Source of the DNA: an uncultured Marinobacter sp.
Lineage (GTDB): Bacteria > Pseudomonadota > Gammaproteobacteria > Pseudomonadales > Oleiphilaceae
Direction of reading: 5' to 3'
Length of the DNA: 64,000 nucleotides
Assembly (NCBI RefSeq): GCF_947488835.1
Contig: NZ_CANLBK010000004.1
Coordinates: 124,001-188,000, forward strand
The notes below the pieces were generated by a model. The model was not told the DNA's origin. It did no database searches and saw nothing but the letters and a program-made list of their open reading frames with translations. A program made the position numbers and the translations under genes. Of this stretch, positions 42,692 through 52,716 are shown in pieces. Every line of letters starts with the position of its first letter. The first letter of the stretch is position 1.

Positions 42692-44140
42692 ATGTTGATT
42701 ATTCCTGCTGAGAACGCCATTAACTGGAAGCGCCCGCCCTGGGTTACCCTCGGGTTGATGCTCACCTGTATGCTGGTTTTCCTGTTTTATCAGGGAGGCG
42801 ACAGCCGCAAGCTTGAGCAAGCTGTGAGTGAGTATCTGGATGCAGAGCTGCACCAGCTGGAAGCACCGGCTTATGAGGACTTCCTGCAGCGGGAAATTCG
42901 CTTTGAAGGCCAAGAAGACCGGGTGTTTGAGCTGCAACAGTTTCAGAAGCTGAGGGAAGAGGGCGAAGACTTCTGGCTCTCCGCCAGCCTGTTGATGGAT
43001 CGCGAGTTCTATCAGTATCTGCTTCAGAATAGTGATGTGATCTGGGCCCCCGCAGAGCGAAGGCACTGGTTAGAGCAGCGCGTCCTCATTGAAGAAACCT
43101 ATATTCAGCGCCTGAGCGCCCAGCAGTTAGGCCTGATTCCCGCAAAATTATCTTTATACACGCTGATTACCTATCAGTTCCTGCACGGCGGCTGGGGGCA
43201 TATTATCGGCAACCTGCTCTTCCTGTTCCTGCTTGGATTTACCGTAGAAAAGGCCCTCGGCCCTGGCCGCTTTCTATTAGCCTATCTGGCCTGTGGCGCA
43301 TTGTCGGGGGTTGTTTTTACTGCCTTCTCGCTGGGGAGCTTTATTCCCTTGGTGGGAGCCTCCGGCTCCATTTCCGGGTTGATGGGAATGTATGTGGCCA
43401 TCTACGGCCTGCAAAAAATCCGGTTTTTCTATTTCCTCGGGGTGTACTTCAATTATTTCCGGGCGCCTGCGATAGCTATATTGCCGGTGTGGCTGGGCAA
43501 GGAAATCTACGACTACTGGTTTGCGGGCGCTACCGGTGTTGCTTACATGGCCCACGCCGGTGGATTGATTGCAGGCGCTGGCCTGGTTTGGCTGCTGGGC
43601 AAAAGCTGGTTGCAGGTACGCGAGGAGTTTTTTGAGCCGGAAGAAGATGAGCAAGACGAGCGCTTCACCACCGGGTATGCCCAAGCCATGGCCAGCCTTG
43701 GCCGCATGGATTTTGACCTGGCTCGACGCCAGTTTGAAGCCTTGCGTGAAACCTACCCCGACCGGCCGATCTTGCTAGAGCACCTTTACAACCTCACCAA
43801 ACTGCGCCCGGATTTACCCGAATATCAGGCCCGTACCCGCGAACTGATGAACGACTCCCTGAGCCGCCGTCAGCCGGAGCAGATGATAGCTGTTTGGCAG
43901 GAATACCTGAGTAAAGGCGAGAGCCATCATCCCCTTGCGGCGGAAGATCATAACCGGGTGTTATTCGCCAGTCTCAAACAGCACGATCTGAAAGCCGCAG
44001 AGAAAGCCTTTGAGCGGCTGCGTGGAGCGGATGATCCAATATTGACAACTGAGGCATGCAGATTGCTCGCCGAAGAGTTTGAAAAGCTCCAAATGGCACC
44101 GAAAGCCCGACACTACCGTCAGTTACTTCAGGCGAGCTGA
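42692..44140 (+). CDS. Rhomboid family intramembrane serine protease with C-terminal repeat domain
   Basis: The 482-aa protein has a first membrane segment (about 17-34), then an acidic, Gln/Glu-rich soluble insertion of about 110 residues. The rhomboid core follows: HGGWGHIIGN (166-175), the catalytic Ser224 in GASGS and His288 in YMAHAGG. After the core come an acidic linker and a soluble alpha-helical, TPR-like region (about 330-480). Rhomboids cleave single-pass membrane proteins. The insertion and tail may select substrates. Palindromic copy 4 lies after the stop. Confidence 0.92.
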   Translation: MLIIPAENAINWKRPPWVTLGLMLTCMLVFLFYQGGDSRKLEQAVSEYLDAELHQLEAPAYEDFLQREIRFEGQEDRVFELQQFQKLREEGEDFWLSASLLMDREFYQYLLQNSDVIWAPAERRHWLEQRVLIEETYIQRLSAQQLGLIPAKLSLYTLITYQFLHGGWGHIIGNLLFLFLLGFTVEKALGPGRFLLAYLACGALSGVVFTAFSLGSFIPLVGASGSISGLMGMYVAIYGLQKIRFFYFLGVYFNYFRAPAIAILPVWLGKEIYDYWFAGATGVAYMAHAGGLIAGAGLVWLLGKSWLQVREEFFEPEEDEQDERFTTGYAQAMASLGRMDFDLARRQFEALRETYPDRPILLEHLYNLTKLRPDLPEYQARTRELMNDSLSRRQPEQMIAVWQEYLSKGESHHPLAAEDHNRVLFASLKQHDLKAAEKAFERLRGADDPILTTEACRLLAEEFEKLQMAPKARHYRQLLQAS

Positions 44141-44150
44141 CGTAGCCGAG

Positions 44151-44259
44151 GGCCTGTGAGGGTGGAGCTCCCAAAAACCGTGCGGAGCCATGGATGGCGG
44201 AGCCGAGCGTACAGGGACGTATTCACAGCGTGTTTTTGGGAGCTCCGCCCTCACAGGCC
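44151..44259. repeat. Intergenic palindromic element, copy 4 (53-nt core with covarying arms)
   Basis: A 28-bp inverted repeat (44151-44178 with 44232-44259) pairs at every position with one G-T wobble and encloses a 53-nt core at 44179-44231 in plus orientation. It fills the gap between convergent genes, so it may also end transcription on both sides, though no T-run is present. Confidence 0.93.
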
Positions 44260-44274
44260 TTGCTCCCAACTTCC

Positions 44275-45729
44275 CTAATCCGGCACCGCGAATGACGCCT
44301 TTGGGCCTTTAAGCAGTTCTTTCTTCTCAGCTTGCTCCAGAAACACCGGAACTTGCTCATGCAACGGGTGATTCACGCAACGCTTTTGGATAAACGTCAG
44401 AAAGGCCGTTGCCTTTTCCCACTGGCCCATTCCGTTGGCAAGAGTTTGAGCAACCAGCAAATAAGCAGGAGCCAGCTCGTCGCTTTCCGGAAAACGCTTG
44501 TGGAAGTCCTGTAGCAGTTTTAGAGCCAGCTTGTATTGCCCCCGCTGATACAGGCAGCGCGCGGAGCGAACGGCCAGTTCCGGCTCATCCAGTTTGAAAC
44601 CAGGCTCAGCCTCTTCAAGCAGGCTCACAACAGATGCAATACCTTCGCCGTCGTTGCGGTCTGCCAGCCAGCCAAGAATCCGTGGGTGGTATTGGTAGAG
44701 CTCAGTGGCATCATTCCGGGCGACCAATAGCTGGTATAGCTGACCAATCCGCAGCGGGTCGTCTCGGTTACGCTTCAGGGCTTCCTTCAACATGCCCTGT
44801 ACCCGGTCGTAGTTGCCGTCCTTCAGGTTCATATCAATGTCGGCGTCAAAGCGCGCACCACGATCCCGCTGGTGCATATCCACATCGGCGGAATCATCCT
44901 GAATATCCGAGGCGAACCCCAGCTCCTCCTGATACTGAAACAACAGATACCCAAGCATATTGAACAGAATCAGTGTGAAGGTACTGTTCAGAAAGCCGGA
45001 TAGCGGCTGTGAAAACCAGAAGGGAAAATGGTTGTACGCAAAATCCTGAGCCACACCCGAAGCCAGAGTAAGCAAAATCAGGTAACCGTAGAGCAGGAAG
45101 TAGGGGGTGCCGATACGGGAAATCAGCACCGCCAGATTCATCGGGTTTACGGCTGCCCCCACGGAGCGCTCCATGGCCAGCACCATAATGCTGGCGGGCA
45201 TGGCCAATACCACGAATGCGAGTGCCAGCAACATCAGCAAGGGGCCGCCTACCATAGCAGCTACGCCAACCAAACCGCCCATTACAATGAACACCAGCAA
45301 CTGGAGAATAACAATGTTGAAGCCGCTGCCAGTAAAGGCGACCGACACGCTGGGTGGGTTCAAGTGGCCCTCGGCGGTGTGATTGATCACCGCATAGGTG
45401 TACTTGAAGAGTGCCAGGGCCAAAACCAGCCAGATCAGTATGCCGATCAGGTTGGCGGGAGCAACAAGGGGTACCAGTGTGCAGATCGCAATGACGATCA
45501 GTGGATCGGTATGAAACGGGTAGCGGAAAAACGCCCCGATTCGGTTCCAGAAAGGTACCACTTCGGTGGCGGTTCCCATGTAGCGCATGGCCTTACTACA
45601 AGTAGGGCAAAGTGCACGGCGCTGGCGTGTGTCGGCATCGGGCATGCAGCGGCTGCAATAATGCATCTGGCATTCGCTGCACTGCCATTTGGCAGGGTCG
45701 CCTGGGTGATAGTGACAATCGTGTTTCAT
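44275..45729 (-). CDS. Membrane protein with N-terminal zinc-finger and C-terminal TPR-like region
   Basis: I do not recognise a named family. The 484-aa product starts with a B-box-like Cys/His cluster (HDCHYH, WQCSECQMHYCSRC, LCPTCSKAM) that should bind zinc. A multi-pass membrane region follows (about 75-270, with at least five hydrophobic stretches). The C-terminus is soluble and helical, with TPR-like repeats (VQGMLKEALKRNRDDP, YKLALKLLQDFHKRFPESD). I chose ATG 45729 (AGGA eight bases upstream); ATG 45738 overlaps that site. It is 1 bp after the HD-GYP gene stop and so co-transcribed with it. Confidence 0.8.
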   Translation of the reverse strand: MKHDCHYHPGDPAKWQCSECQMHYCSRCMPDADTRQRRALCPTCSKAMRYMGTATEVVPFWNRIGAFFRYPFHTDPLIVIAICTLVPLVAPANLIGILIWLVLALALFKYTYAVINHTAEGHLNPPSVSVAFTGSGFNIVILQLLVFIVMGGLVGVAAMVGGPLLMLLALAFVVLAMPASIMVLAMERSVGAAVNPMNLAVLISRIGTPYFLLYGYLILLTLASGVAQDFAYNHFPFWFSQPLSGFLNSTFTLILFNMLGYLLFQYQEELGFASDIQDDSADVDMHQRDRGARFDADIDMNLKDGNYDRVQGMLKEALKRNRDDPLRIGQLYQLLVARNDATELYQYHPRILGWLADRNDGEGIASVVSLLEEAEPGFKLDEPELAVRSARCLYQRGQYKLALKLLQDFHKRFPESDELAPAYLLVAQTLANGMGQWEKATAFLTFIQKRCVNHPLHEQVPVFLEQAEKKELLKGPKASFAVPD

Positions 45730-45730
45730 A

Positions 45731-46717
45731 TTAGGCATCCTGCCATTGGGCGCGAACTTTCAATATGTCTGGCAGGCACTGGAAAAATGCCTCAACCAAA
45801 TCCGGGTCAAAATGCTTGCCGGTCTGCTCACGGATGAGCCCGGTGGCCTTGTCTATGGGCCAGGCGCTTTTATACGGGCGCTCGCTGGTGAGCGCGTCGA
45901 ATACGTCAGCCAGTGCAACAATTCGGGCTGATACGGGGATGTCTGTACCCTTGAGACCTTTCGGATAACCGCTGCCATCCCATTTTTCATGGTGGTTCAA
46001 TGCCACTTCCCGGGCCATATCGAGCAGACTTGAGCCGTCATCGCCAATAATCTCGGCCCCTATTGTAGGGTGTGTCTGCATAACAGCCCACTCATCTGCG
46101 TCCAGTTTTCCCGGTTTTTGAAGAATGGCATCGGGTATACCGATTTTGCCCACATCGTGCATGGGGGCCGCATTCAACAAGGTGTCAGACCAGGTTTCAC
46201 CAAACCCTGCTTGCAGTGCGATCAGTCTGGAGAAGTGGCTCATGCGGATAACGTGCAACCCGGTTTCGTTGTCTTTGTATTCAGCAGCGCGGCCCAGGCG
46301 TTGCACTACGGCCAAGCGGGTTTTCACCAGTTCGTCTATTCGCACCAGTGATAAGTGGGTTTTTACACGGGCCCTTACAATGGCTGCATTTACGGGTTTG
46401 GTAATGTAATCGACAGCGCCAAGTTCAAACCCTCGGGTTTCGTCGTCAGAACCCGACAGAGCGGTGACAAAGATAATCGGGATAGTGCTGGTTCGGCTTT
46501 CTGCCTTGAGTGTTTCGCATACAGTGTAGCCGGACATACCCGGCATCATAACATCCAGAAGAATCAGATTTGGCCTTTCACTCCTTGCCAGCTCCAGCGC
46601 GCGCTCACCGTCTTTGGCGAACAGCAACCGATACTGATCAGAGAGTATATTGCGGAGCACCTGGAGGTTCGCAGGCTCGTCGTCTACCAATAGAAGAGTC
46701 TTGGTGTCATTCAACAT
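45731..46717 (-). CDS. Response regulator with HD-GYP cyclic-di-GMP phosphodiesterase domain
   Basis: The 328-aa protein joins a receiver domain (phospho-acceptor Asp in LILLDVMMPGMSG, Lys in DYITKPVN) to an HD-GYP domain that hydrolyses cyclic di-GMP. The catalytic residues look intact: HDVGKIGIPD, HHEKWDGSGYPKGLKG and the later ARIVALADVFDALTSERPYK. Its start overlaps the stop of the hybrid kinase gene (ATGA), so phosphorylation by that kinase is likely. The output would be lower cyclic di-GMP. Confidence 0.95.
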   Translation of the reverse strand: MLNDTKTLLLVDDEPANLQVLRNILSDQYRLLFAKDGERALELARSERPNLILLDVMMPGMSGYTVCETLKAESRTSTIPIIFVTALSGSDDETRGFELGAVDYITKPVNAAIVRARVKTHLSLVRIDELVKTRLAVVQRLGRAAEYKDNETGLHVIRMSHFSRLIALQAGFGETWSDTLLNAAPMHDVGKIGIPDAILQKPGKLDADEWAVMQTHPTIGAEIIGDDGSSLLDMAREVALNHHEKWDGSGYPKGLKGTDIPVSARIVALADVFDALTSERPYKSAWPIDKATGLIREQTGKHFDPDLVEAFFQCLPDILKVRAQWQDA

Positions 46718-49605
46718 CAGGAGAACTCCAGGGACTTTCGAAAGCTGATTAATATTTCCGCGGCTTTTTCCGGCTCGAACTCATCCAACATCAAGTCCAT
46801 GGCTTTTGAGCAGTCAGCTGGAAGCCCTGGTTTGAGGTTCTTGATATCGTCGTCGGGCAATTCGCCGTGACTCAGGCGTTCGATCACATGGTTTAGCAAG
46901 CGCGTGTCCAATGCTATCACCGTTGCTTCCGGCACTGCTTCAGGCAGAGCCGGCTGCTGTTTGAGCCAGTCATTGGCAGCGTCAAAGCGTAACTGCAAGG
47001 TTTCCCATATGGATTCAGGTGCAGGATTTCCGGTTTTGAGTATGACCTCAAGCTCTGCCAACACATTGGCGAATTGGTTGAGCCCGAGATTGCCGGCAAT
47101 GCCCCTGAGCCTGTGGGCGGCAGCAGCTTGGTTCCCTGCCTGACTACGGAGTGCGCGGGGGTGGTTGAGAGGTTCGGTCAGGAAACGGGCAGCGGCACCG
47201 AGATGCTTGGCGGCGTCTGGCCAGAGGTGCCGCACGGTGCCTTGGTCGATGACGGTAGCCATGTTGTTGCTTGTAACTTCGCCGGGGTCAGCGCTATTGA
47301 GGGCCAGCACAATCGCTATTTCGCGAGTCAGTTGGGGCATGCTTATAGGTTTGGTTGCGAAGCCGTCCATACCTGCGTTCGTGGCCTCCCGGCGATCAGA
47401 CTCCATCACGCTGGCGGTCAGGGCAATGACTGGCGTGTAGTGCTGTTGGCCGGTAGTTTCGCACTGTCGGATGGCGCGGGTAGCTTCATGCCCGTTCATT
47501 TTGGGCATTTGCACGTCCATCAGAATCAGATCAAAGGCTTTTTGACGATAGATGTCCAAGGCCTGCTGCCCATTGTTAGCTGTAGTTACCTGATGGTTTC
47601 GCTGTTCCAGAAGTGTGGACAGAAGCTCGAGGTTTTGCGGTACGTCATCGGCCACCAGAATTCGCAACGGTGGCAGGGTAACTTCATACTCCGACTGCTG
47701 ATCGTCATCCACCGGCTCACCAGCGGAAATCGCGAGGGTTACCTGGAAGGTGGAGCCCTCGCCGGGGGTGCTGGTTACGGTAATCTCTCCGCCCATAAGT
47801 TCCGCTAATTGTCGGGCGATGGTGGTACCCAGCCCGGTACCACCAAAACGGCGGGTCATGCTGGAATCGGCCTGGGTAAAGGGCTCAAATATCTTATCAA
47901 GGCGGTCCGCGGAGATACCGATGCCGGTGTCTTCCACCACAATGACCACTTTTTGAGGTTCCGGATGCTGCACCCGCAGGGTAACGCCCCCGGTTTGTGT
48001 GAATTTCACCGCGTTACTTAGCAGGTTCAGGACGACTTGCTGAATGCGCAGAGGGTCGCCCTTGAAATAGTCCCCAGCCTGATAATCCAGATTGAGGTAA
48101 AGGCCTTTGCGGTTTGCTATGAGCGACTGAGTGGCAATGACTTGATCACAAAGGTGCCTGAAATTGAAGTTCCGGGATTCAATTTCGATATGGCCGCCAT
48201 CCAGCTTGGCAGAGTCCAGAATGTCGTTTAACAGCGCCAGCAAGGACCTTGCGGACGCCTTTACTACGCCTAGATGCCGCGCTTGATGTTCCTCCAGCGG
48301 TGTGTCCAGAACCAGATCGGTGAAGCCGATGATGGCGTTCATGGGTGTGCGTATTTCATGGCTCATGTTGGCAAGAAAGGCAGTCTTGGCCGCAGCGGCT
48401 TGTTCCGCTTGCTCCTTGGCTTGTCGTAGCTCGGTGTCCATCTTGTGGCGTTCGGAGATATCCGTTAAAAAACCAACGAAGGTGCTGATTCCGCCCAGCC
48501 GGGATTCGCCTATGGCAAGGAGTACAGGAACTTGATGGCCGTCCTTGTGAAGTGCCCACACCTCGCGGTTAGAACCGATGATCTTGCGCACGCCGGTGCG
48601 TAGGTAGTTTTTCAGATAGCTGTCGTGGGCATCCCTGTGGGGATTGGGCATGAGCATGTTCACGTTTTTGCCGATTACCTCGTCTGCCCGGTAACCTAAA
48701 ATTCGCTCGGCAGATTCGCTGAACGACAGCACGATCCCACGATCAGAAATCTTTACTATGCCGTCTACTGCCGCATCTATGATAGCCTGGATTTCACTTG
48801 TAACTTCCTGGCTGCGCCTCATCAATGCCCAGTAACGCGCTACAGCATTTACACTGGCGGCCAGCAGGCTGAAGCTCACCGTAATGAACGCAATGGTGAG
48901 GGCAAGCGCTGTGTGGCGGTTGCTGCCAGGCAAGAAGCCCGGATCCGGCTGACCGATAAAGCGAGCGGCTTCCATGGCCGTGTAGTGCATACCCGCGATG
49001 GCAAGGCCCATTACGGCACCAGCCAGGAGCCGACGTTTGTATCCGCGCATGCGGGTTCTGCGCCGCAAACCGAAGCTGATCCACAGGGCTAAAGTGCCAA
49101 GTAGCACCGCAACCACGATAGAGAGCACGAACAGCAGAGGGTCGTATCTAAGCGCCGGCCCGATCTCCATCGCTGCCATACCCAGATAGTGCATAGTGCC
49201 TATGCCAGCCCCCACGATCACGCCTCCACCAATCAAACGCGCAGGGTTAAGGTCATGTCGAGCAAGCAGGCTGAGGGCCACCCAGGATGCCAGCAGGCTG
49301 GGAGCTGCCGACAGGGCGGTGATCCAGGGGTGATAGTGAACATGGGCGGGCATCTCGAAGGCCAGCATGCCTATAAAATGCATGGACCAGATACCGAAAC
49401 CCAGGGACGCTGAGCCACTGATTAAATGCAGACGCTGCAGGTGCACAGCTGTACTGCGCCGGGCCGCCGCTGCCAGGGTGAGCGCCAGATAGGAAGCACC
49501 TATGGCAATGGCCAGCGATAGCGCTACCAGGCCAGTCTCATATTGGCCCGACACCAGCTTGTCGGCTGCCGGATTGAGCACGAAAAAGTTATCAAGCGCC
49601 AGCAA
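46717..49605 (-). CDS. MHYT-PAS hybrid histidine kinase with REC and Hpt domains
   Basis: This large inner-membrane hybrid kinase starts with a seven-helix MHYT sensor (motifs SMHFIGMLAFEM, TMHYLGMAAMEI, GMHYTAMEA; MHYT domains are proposed to bind copper and sense gases). Then come PAS, HisKA (FLANMSHEIRTPMNAIIGF), HATPase, a receiver domain (LILMDVQMPKMNG) and a C-terminal Hpt-like domain (AAAHRLRGIAGNLG). The start is unsure: TTG 49605 has AAGGT seven bases upstream and gives 962 aa; ATG 49710 and TTG 49767 are longer but poorly supported. The complete phosphorelay in one protein feeds the coupled HD-GYP regulator. Confidence 0.9.
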   Translation of the reverse strand: MLALDNFFVLNPAADKLVSGQYETGLVALSLAIAIGASYLALTLAAAARRSTAVHLQRLHLISGSASLGFGIWSMHFIGMLAFEMPAHVHYHPWITALSAAPSLLASWVALSLLARHDLNPARLIGGGVIVGAGIGTMHYLGMAAMEIGPALRYDPLLFVLSIVVAVLLGTLALWISFGLRRRTRMRGYKRRLLAGAVMGLAIAGMHYTAMEAARFIGQPDPGFLPGSNRHTALALTIAFITVSFSLLAASVNAVARYWALMRRSQEVTSEIQAIIDAAVDGIVKISDRGIVLSFSESAERILGYRADEVIGKNVNMLMPNPHRDAHDSYLKNYLRTGVRKIIGSNREVWALHKDGHQVPVLLAIGESRLGGISTFVGFLTDISERHKMDTELRQAKEQAEQAAAAKTAFLANMSHEIRTPMNAIIGFTDLVLDTPLEEHQARHLGVVKASARSLLALLNDILDSAKLDGGHIEIESRNFNFRHLCDQVIATQSLIANRKGLYLNLDYQAGDYFKGDPLRIQQVVLNLLSNAVKFTQTGGVTLRVQHPEPQKVVIVVEDTGIGISADRLDKIFEPFTQADSSMTRRFGGTGLGTTIARQLAELMGGEITVTSTPGEGSTFQVTLAISAGEPVDDDQQSEYEVTLPPLRILVADDVPQNLELLSTLLEQRNHQVTTANNGQQALDIYRQKAFDLILMDVQMPKMNGHEATRAIRQCETTGQQHYTPVIALTASVMESDRREATNAGMDGFATKPISMPQLTREIAIVLALNSADPGEVTSNNMATVIDQGTVRHLWPDAAKHLGAAARFLTEPLNHPRALRSQAGNQAAAAHRLRGIAGNLGLNQFANVLAELEVILKTGNPAPESIWETLQLRFDAANDWLKQQPALPEAVPEATVIALDTRLLNHVIERLSHGELPDDDIKNLKPGLPADCSKAMDLMLDEFEPEKAAEILISFRKSLEFS

Positions 49606-49812
49606 GCGGGATACCTTCAGGTGGCTAAGTGTGTAGGAAAAGCCTACCTTAACTCTCAGTGATGGGCCCGCAAATCGAATTTTGTTTAAATTTTGTAGTT
49701 TGGCAATCATCCCCCTGAATACCGAACATTCATGGGCGTGACCTTGAACTATAATAATTCGATGCAATAGTTATAAAAGACTTCACACTCCCTGACTTTT
49801 GCGCCAGCCTGC

Positions 49813-49841
49813 TTGTCTGATGTCGCAGTGTAGCTTGTAAA
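49813..49841 (+). promoter_or_regulatory. Possible acnA promoter
   Basis: TTGTCT (49813-49818) and TGTAAA (49836-49841) are 17 bp apart, with the acnA start 36 bp downstream. Each hexamer matches consensus at four of six positions. Confidence 0.35.
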
Positions 49842-49876
49842 AGTGCTCGGATCATGGCGAATAATGGAGGCACAGT

Positions 49877-52654
49877 ATGTCGAACAATAGCCTTGGAAAA
49901 GATAGCCTGAATACACTCAGCAGCTTGAGTGCAGGCGGTAAAACGTTTCATTATTACAGCCTGCCCAAAGCGGCAGAATCCCTCGGTGATATCAACCGAC
50001 TCCCCTTTTCATTGAAAGTGCTCCTCGAAAACCTGCTGCGCAACGAAGATGGCGTAACCGTGGATCAAAGCCACGTTGATGCCATGGTGCAATGGCTGAA
50101 AGACAAGCGCTCAGACACCGAAATCCAGTTCCGCCCGGCGCGGGTACTGATGCAGGACTTTACCGGTGTACCCGGCGTGGTGGATTTGGCAGCCATGCGC
50201 GAGGCTGTTAAAAAGGCCGGTGGAGATCCAGCTCTGATCAATCCCCTATCCCCTGTGGACCTTGTGATCGACCACTCGGTGATGGTTGACGAGTTCGGCA
50301 CGGCTAGTGCTTTCGGGCGGAACGTGGAAATCGAGATGGAGCGCAACCAGGAACGTTACGAGTTCCTGCGCTGGGGCCAGCAGGCCTTTGACAACTTCCG
50401 TGTGGTTCCACCTGGAACCGGCATTTGCCACCAGGTAAACCTCGAGTACCTGGGCAAAACTGTCTGGCACAAGAAGCAGGGCGATAAAACCATTGCCTAT
50501 CCGGATACGTTGGTAGGCACAGACTCCCACACCACCATGATTAACGGCTTGGGCATTCTTGGCTGGGGCGTTGGTGGTATCGAGGCAGAGGCTGCCATGC
50601 TTGGCCAGCCAGTATCCATGCTGATACCGGAAGTGGTGGGCTTCAAGGTTTCCGGCAAGCTGCGTGAAGGCATCACCGCAACAGATCTGGTTCTTACTGT
50701 GACCGAAATGCTGCGCAAAAAGGGCGTGGTTGGCAAGTTTGTGGAGTTCTATGGTGACGGCCTGAAAGACATGCCGGTGGCAGACCGTGCCACCATTGCC
50801 AACATGTCTCCGGAATATGGCGCCACCTGTGGCTTCTTCCCTGTGGATGAGCAAACCCTGAAGTATTTGCGCTTGACTGGTCGCGACGACCAGCAGATCG
50901 AACTGGTTGAAGCCTATGCCAAAGCCCAGGGGTTGTGGCGTGAGCCAGGCCATGAGCCGGTGTACACCGCGACGCTGGAACTCGATATGGGCGATGTCGA
51001 AGCCAGCATGGCCGGCCCTAAGCGCCCGCAAGATCGCGTAGCGCTGAAAAACATGAAAGCGGCCTTCGAACTGCTGATGGAAACCTCCGAAGGCAGCCCG
51101 GATGCAGCGAATGCGCCAGACAAGCGCGAGAGCCAACTGAAGTCAGAAGGCGGCCAAACTGCCGTAGGCGTTGATGACAGTTATCATCACCCCTGCAGCC
51201 GGGAGCTGACCCTCGACGGACAGGATACCCGTCTGGACCCGGGTGCTGTGGTGATTGCGGCTATTACCTCCTGCACCAACACCTCCAACCCCAGCGTTAT
51301 GATGGCGGCTGGATTGGTAGCCCGTAAGGCTGTGGCTAAGGGCTTAACCACCAAGCCTTGGGTAAAAACCTCTTTGGCACCCGGCTCCAAGGTGGTCACT
51401 GAGTACCTTGCGGCAGGTGGCTTCCAGGACGACCTGAACAAACTGGGCTTTGATCTGGTGGGTTACGGGTGCACCACCTGTATTGGTAACTCCGGCCCGC
51501 TGCCGGACGAGGTCGAAAAGGCCATCACAGAAGGTGGTATCACCGTTGCGTCGGTGTTGTCTGGCAACCGCAACTTTGAAGGCCGTATACACCCGCTGGT
51601 TCAAACCAACTGGCTGGCGTCGCCGCCACTGGTTGTGGCTTATGCACTTGCCGGTAACGTTCGGCTTAACCTGGCAGAAGATCCACTGGGCAAGGACCAG
51701 GATGGTAATCCGGTGTACCTGAAAGACCTGTGGCCAAGCCAGCAGGAAGTTGCTGAGGCTGTGGAGAAAGTCAAAACTGACATGTTCCGGACCGAGTACG
51801 CGGCGGTATTCGATGGCGATGCTACCTGGCAGGCCATAGATGTGCCTGAAACCAAGGTGTACAAGTGGTCAGAAGATTCTACCTACATCCAGCACCCGCC
51901 CTTCTTTGAAGGTATGGGCCCGGAGCCAGATCCGATTGAGGATATATCCAACGCAAATATTTTGGCACTGCTGGGGGATTCGGTGACAACGGATCACATC
52001 TCGCCGGCCGGCTCATTCAGCGCCGATAGCCCGGCAGGCAGATACCTACAGGAGCGCGGTGTTGAGCCGGGCAACTTCAACTCTTATGGTTCCCGTCGGG
52101 GTAACCATGAGGTGATGATGCGGGGCACCTTTGCCAACGTACGTATTCGTAACGAAATGCTGGATGGCGTTGAGGGCGGTTTCACCAAGTTCGTGCCCAC
52201 CGGGGAGCAGATGGCGGTCTATGATGCGGCCATGAAGTACCAGGAGCAGGGCACACCCTTGGTTGTGATTGCTGGCAAGGAATACGGAACCGGCTCTAGC
52301 CGCGACTGGGCAGCCAAAGGCACTCGCCTGCTTGGAGTCCGTGCGGTGGTGGCAGAATCCTATGAGCGAATTCATCGCTCCAACCTCATCGGCATGGGTG
52401 TGATGCCCCTGCAGTTCCCGGAAGGTACGGATCGAAAGAGTCTGAAACTGACAGGAGAAGAAACCATCAGTATCAGTGGGTTGTCCGGAGATATAACACC
52501 GGGCCAAACCCTGACCATGACGGTCACCTATAAGGACGGCTCAACCGCGACTTGCGATTTGAAATCGCGGATTGATACTGCAAACGAAGCTGTTTACTTC
52601 CATCACGGCGGCATTTTGCACTATGTGGTGCGTGAAATGCTCAAATCTGCCTGA
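49877..52654 (+). CDS. acnA: Aconitate hydratase AcnA
   Basis: Aconitase isomerises citrate to isocitrate in the TCA and glyoxylate cycles using a 4Fe-4S cluster. The 925-aa protein is of the AcnA/IRP type. Cluster ligands are Cys in [11 protein letters not shown] and the pair in [14 protein letters not shown]; active-site segments include [39 protein letters not shown] and the swivelling-domain [17 protein letters not shown]. The start ATG has GGAGG upstream, and a strong terminator follows. Divergent from the MHYT kinase; AcnA is usually the stress-resistant form. Confidence 0.97.
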   Translation: MSNNSLGKDSLNTLSSLSAGGKTFHYYSLPKAAESLGDINRLPFSLKVLLENLLRNEDGVTVDQSHVDAMVQWLKDKRSDTEIQFRPARVLMQDFTGVPGVVDLAAMREAVKKAGGDPALINPLSPVDLVIDHSVMVDEFGTASAFGRNVEIEMERNQERYEFLRWGQQAFDNFRVVPPGTGICHQVNLEYLGKTVWHKKQGDKTIAYPDTLVGTDSHTTMINGLGILGWGVGGIEAEAAMLGQPVSMLIPEVVGFKVSGKLREGITATDLVLTVTEMLRKKGVVGKFVEFYGDGLKDMPVADRATIANMSPEYGATCGFFPVDEQTLKYLRLTGRDDQQIELVEAYAKAQGLWREPGHEPVYTATLELDMGDVEASMAGPKRPQDRVALKNMKAAFELLMETSEGSPDAANAPDKRESQLKSEGGQTAVGVDDSYHHPCSRELTLDGQDTRLDPGAVVIAAITSCTNTSNPSVMMAAGLVARKAVAKGLTTKPWVKTSLAPGSKVVTEYLAAGGFQDDLNKLGFDLVGYGCTTCIGNSGPLPDEVEKAITEGGITVASVLSGNRNFEGRIHPLVQTNWLASPPLVVAYALAGNVRLNLAEDPLGKDQDGNPVYLKDLWPSQQEVAEAVEKVKTDMFRTEYAAVFDGDATWQAIDVPETKVYKWSEDSTYIQHPPFFEGMGPEPDPIEDISNANILALLGDSVTTDHISPAGSFSADSPAGRYLQERGVEPGNFNSYGSRRGNHEVMMRGTFANVRIRNEMLDGVEGGFTKFVPTGEQMAVYDAAMKYQEQGTPLVVIAGKEYGTGSSRDWAAKGTRLLGVRAVVAESYERIHRSNLIGMGVMPLQFPEGTDRKSLKLTGEETISISGLSGDITPGQTLTMTVTYKDGSTATCDLKSRIDTANEAVYFHHGGILHYVVREMLKSA

Positions 52655-52681
52655 ACCAGCTGATTAACGGGTTCAGACTTG

Positions 52682-52716
52682 AAACCGGCAACCCATTCGG
52701 GCTGCCGGTTTTTTTT
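52682..52716 (+). terminator. Rho-independent terminator of acnA
   Basis: AAACCGGCA (52682-52690) pairs with TGCCGGTTT (52703-52711) and runs into a T stretch to 52716. The A-rich left side may also end the convergent kinase transcript, whose stop is at 52715. Confidence 0.9.

Noticed and set aside
3434..44259. Treating the four palindromes as insertion sequences or as simple terminators
   Set aside because: None contains a transposase or target-site duplication I can see, and none ends in a T-run; copy 1 already follows a genuine rpoH terminator.
45028..45837. Plus-strand open frame of about 270 codons opposite the zinc-finger membrane protein
   Set aside because: It is His- and Gln-rich antisense translation of the membrane region and spans the gene junction; no start signal supports it.
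49606..49767. Longer N-terminus of the MHYT kinase from TTG 49767 or ATG 49710
   Set aside because: Neither has a well-spaced ribosome binding site, and the added residues do not resemble a MHYT N-terminus; TTG 49605 has AAGGT at good distance. ATG 49710 remains possible.
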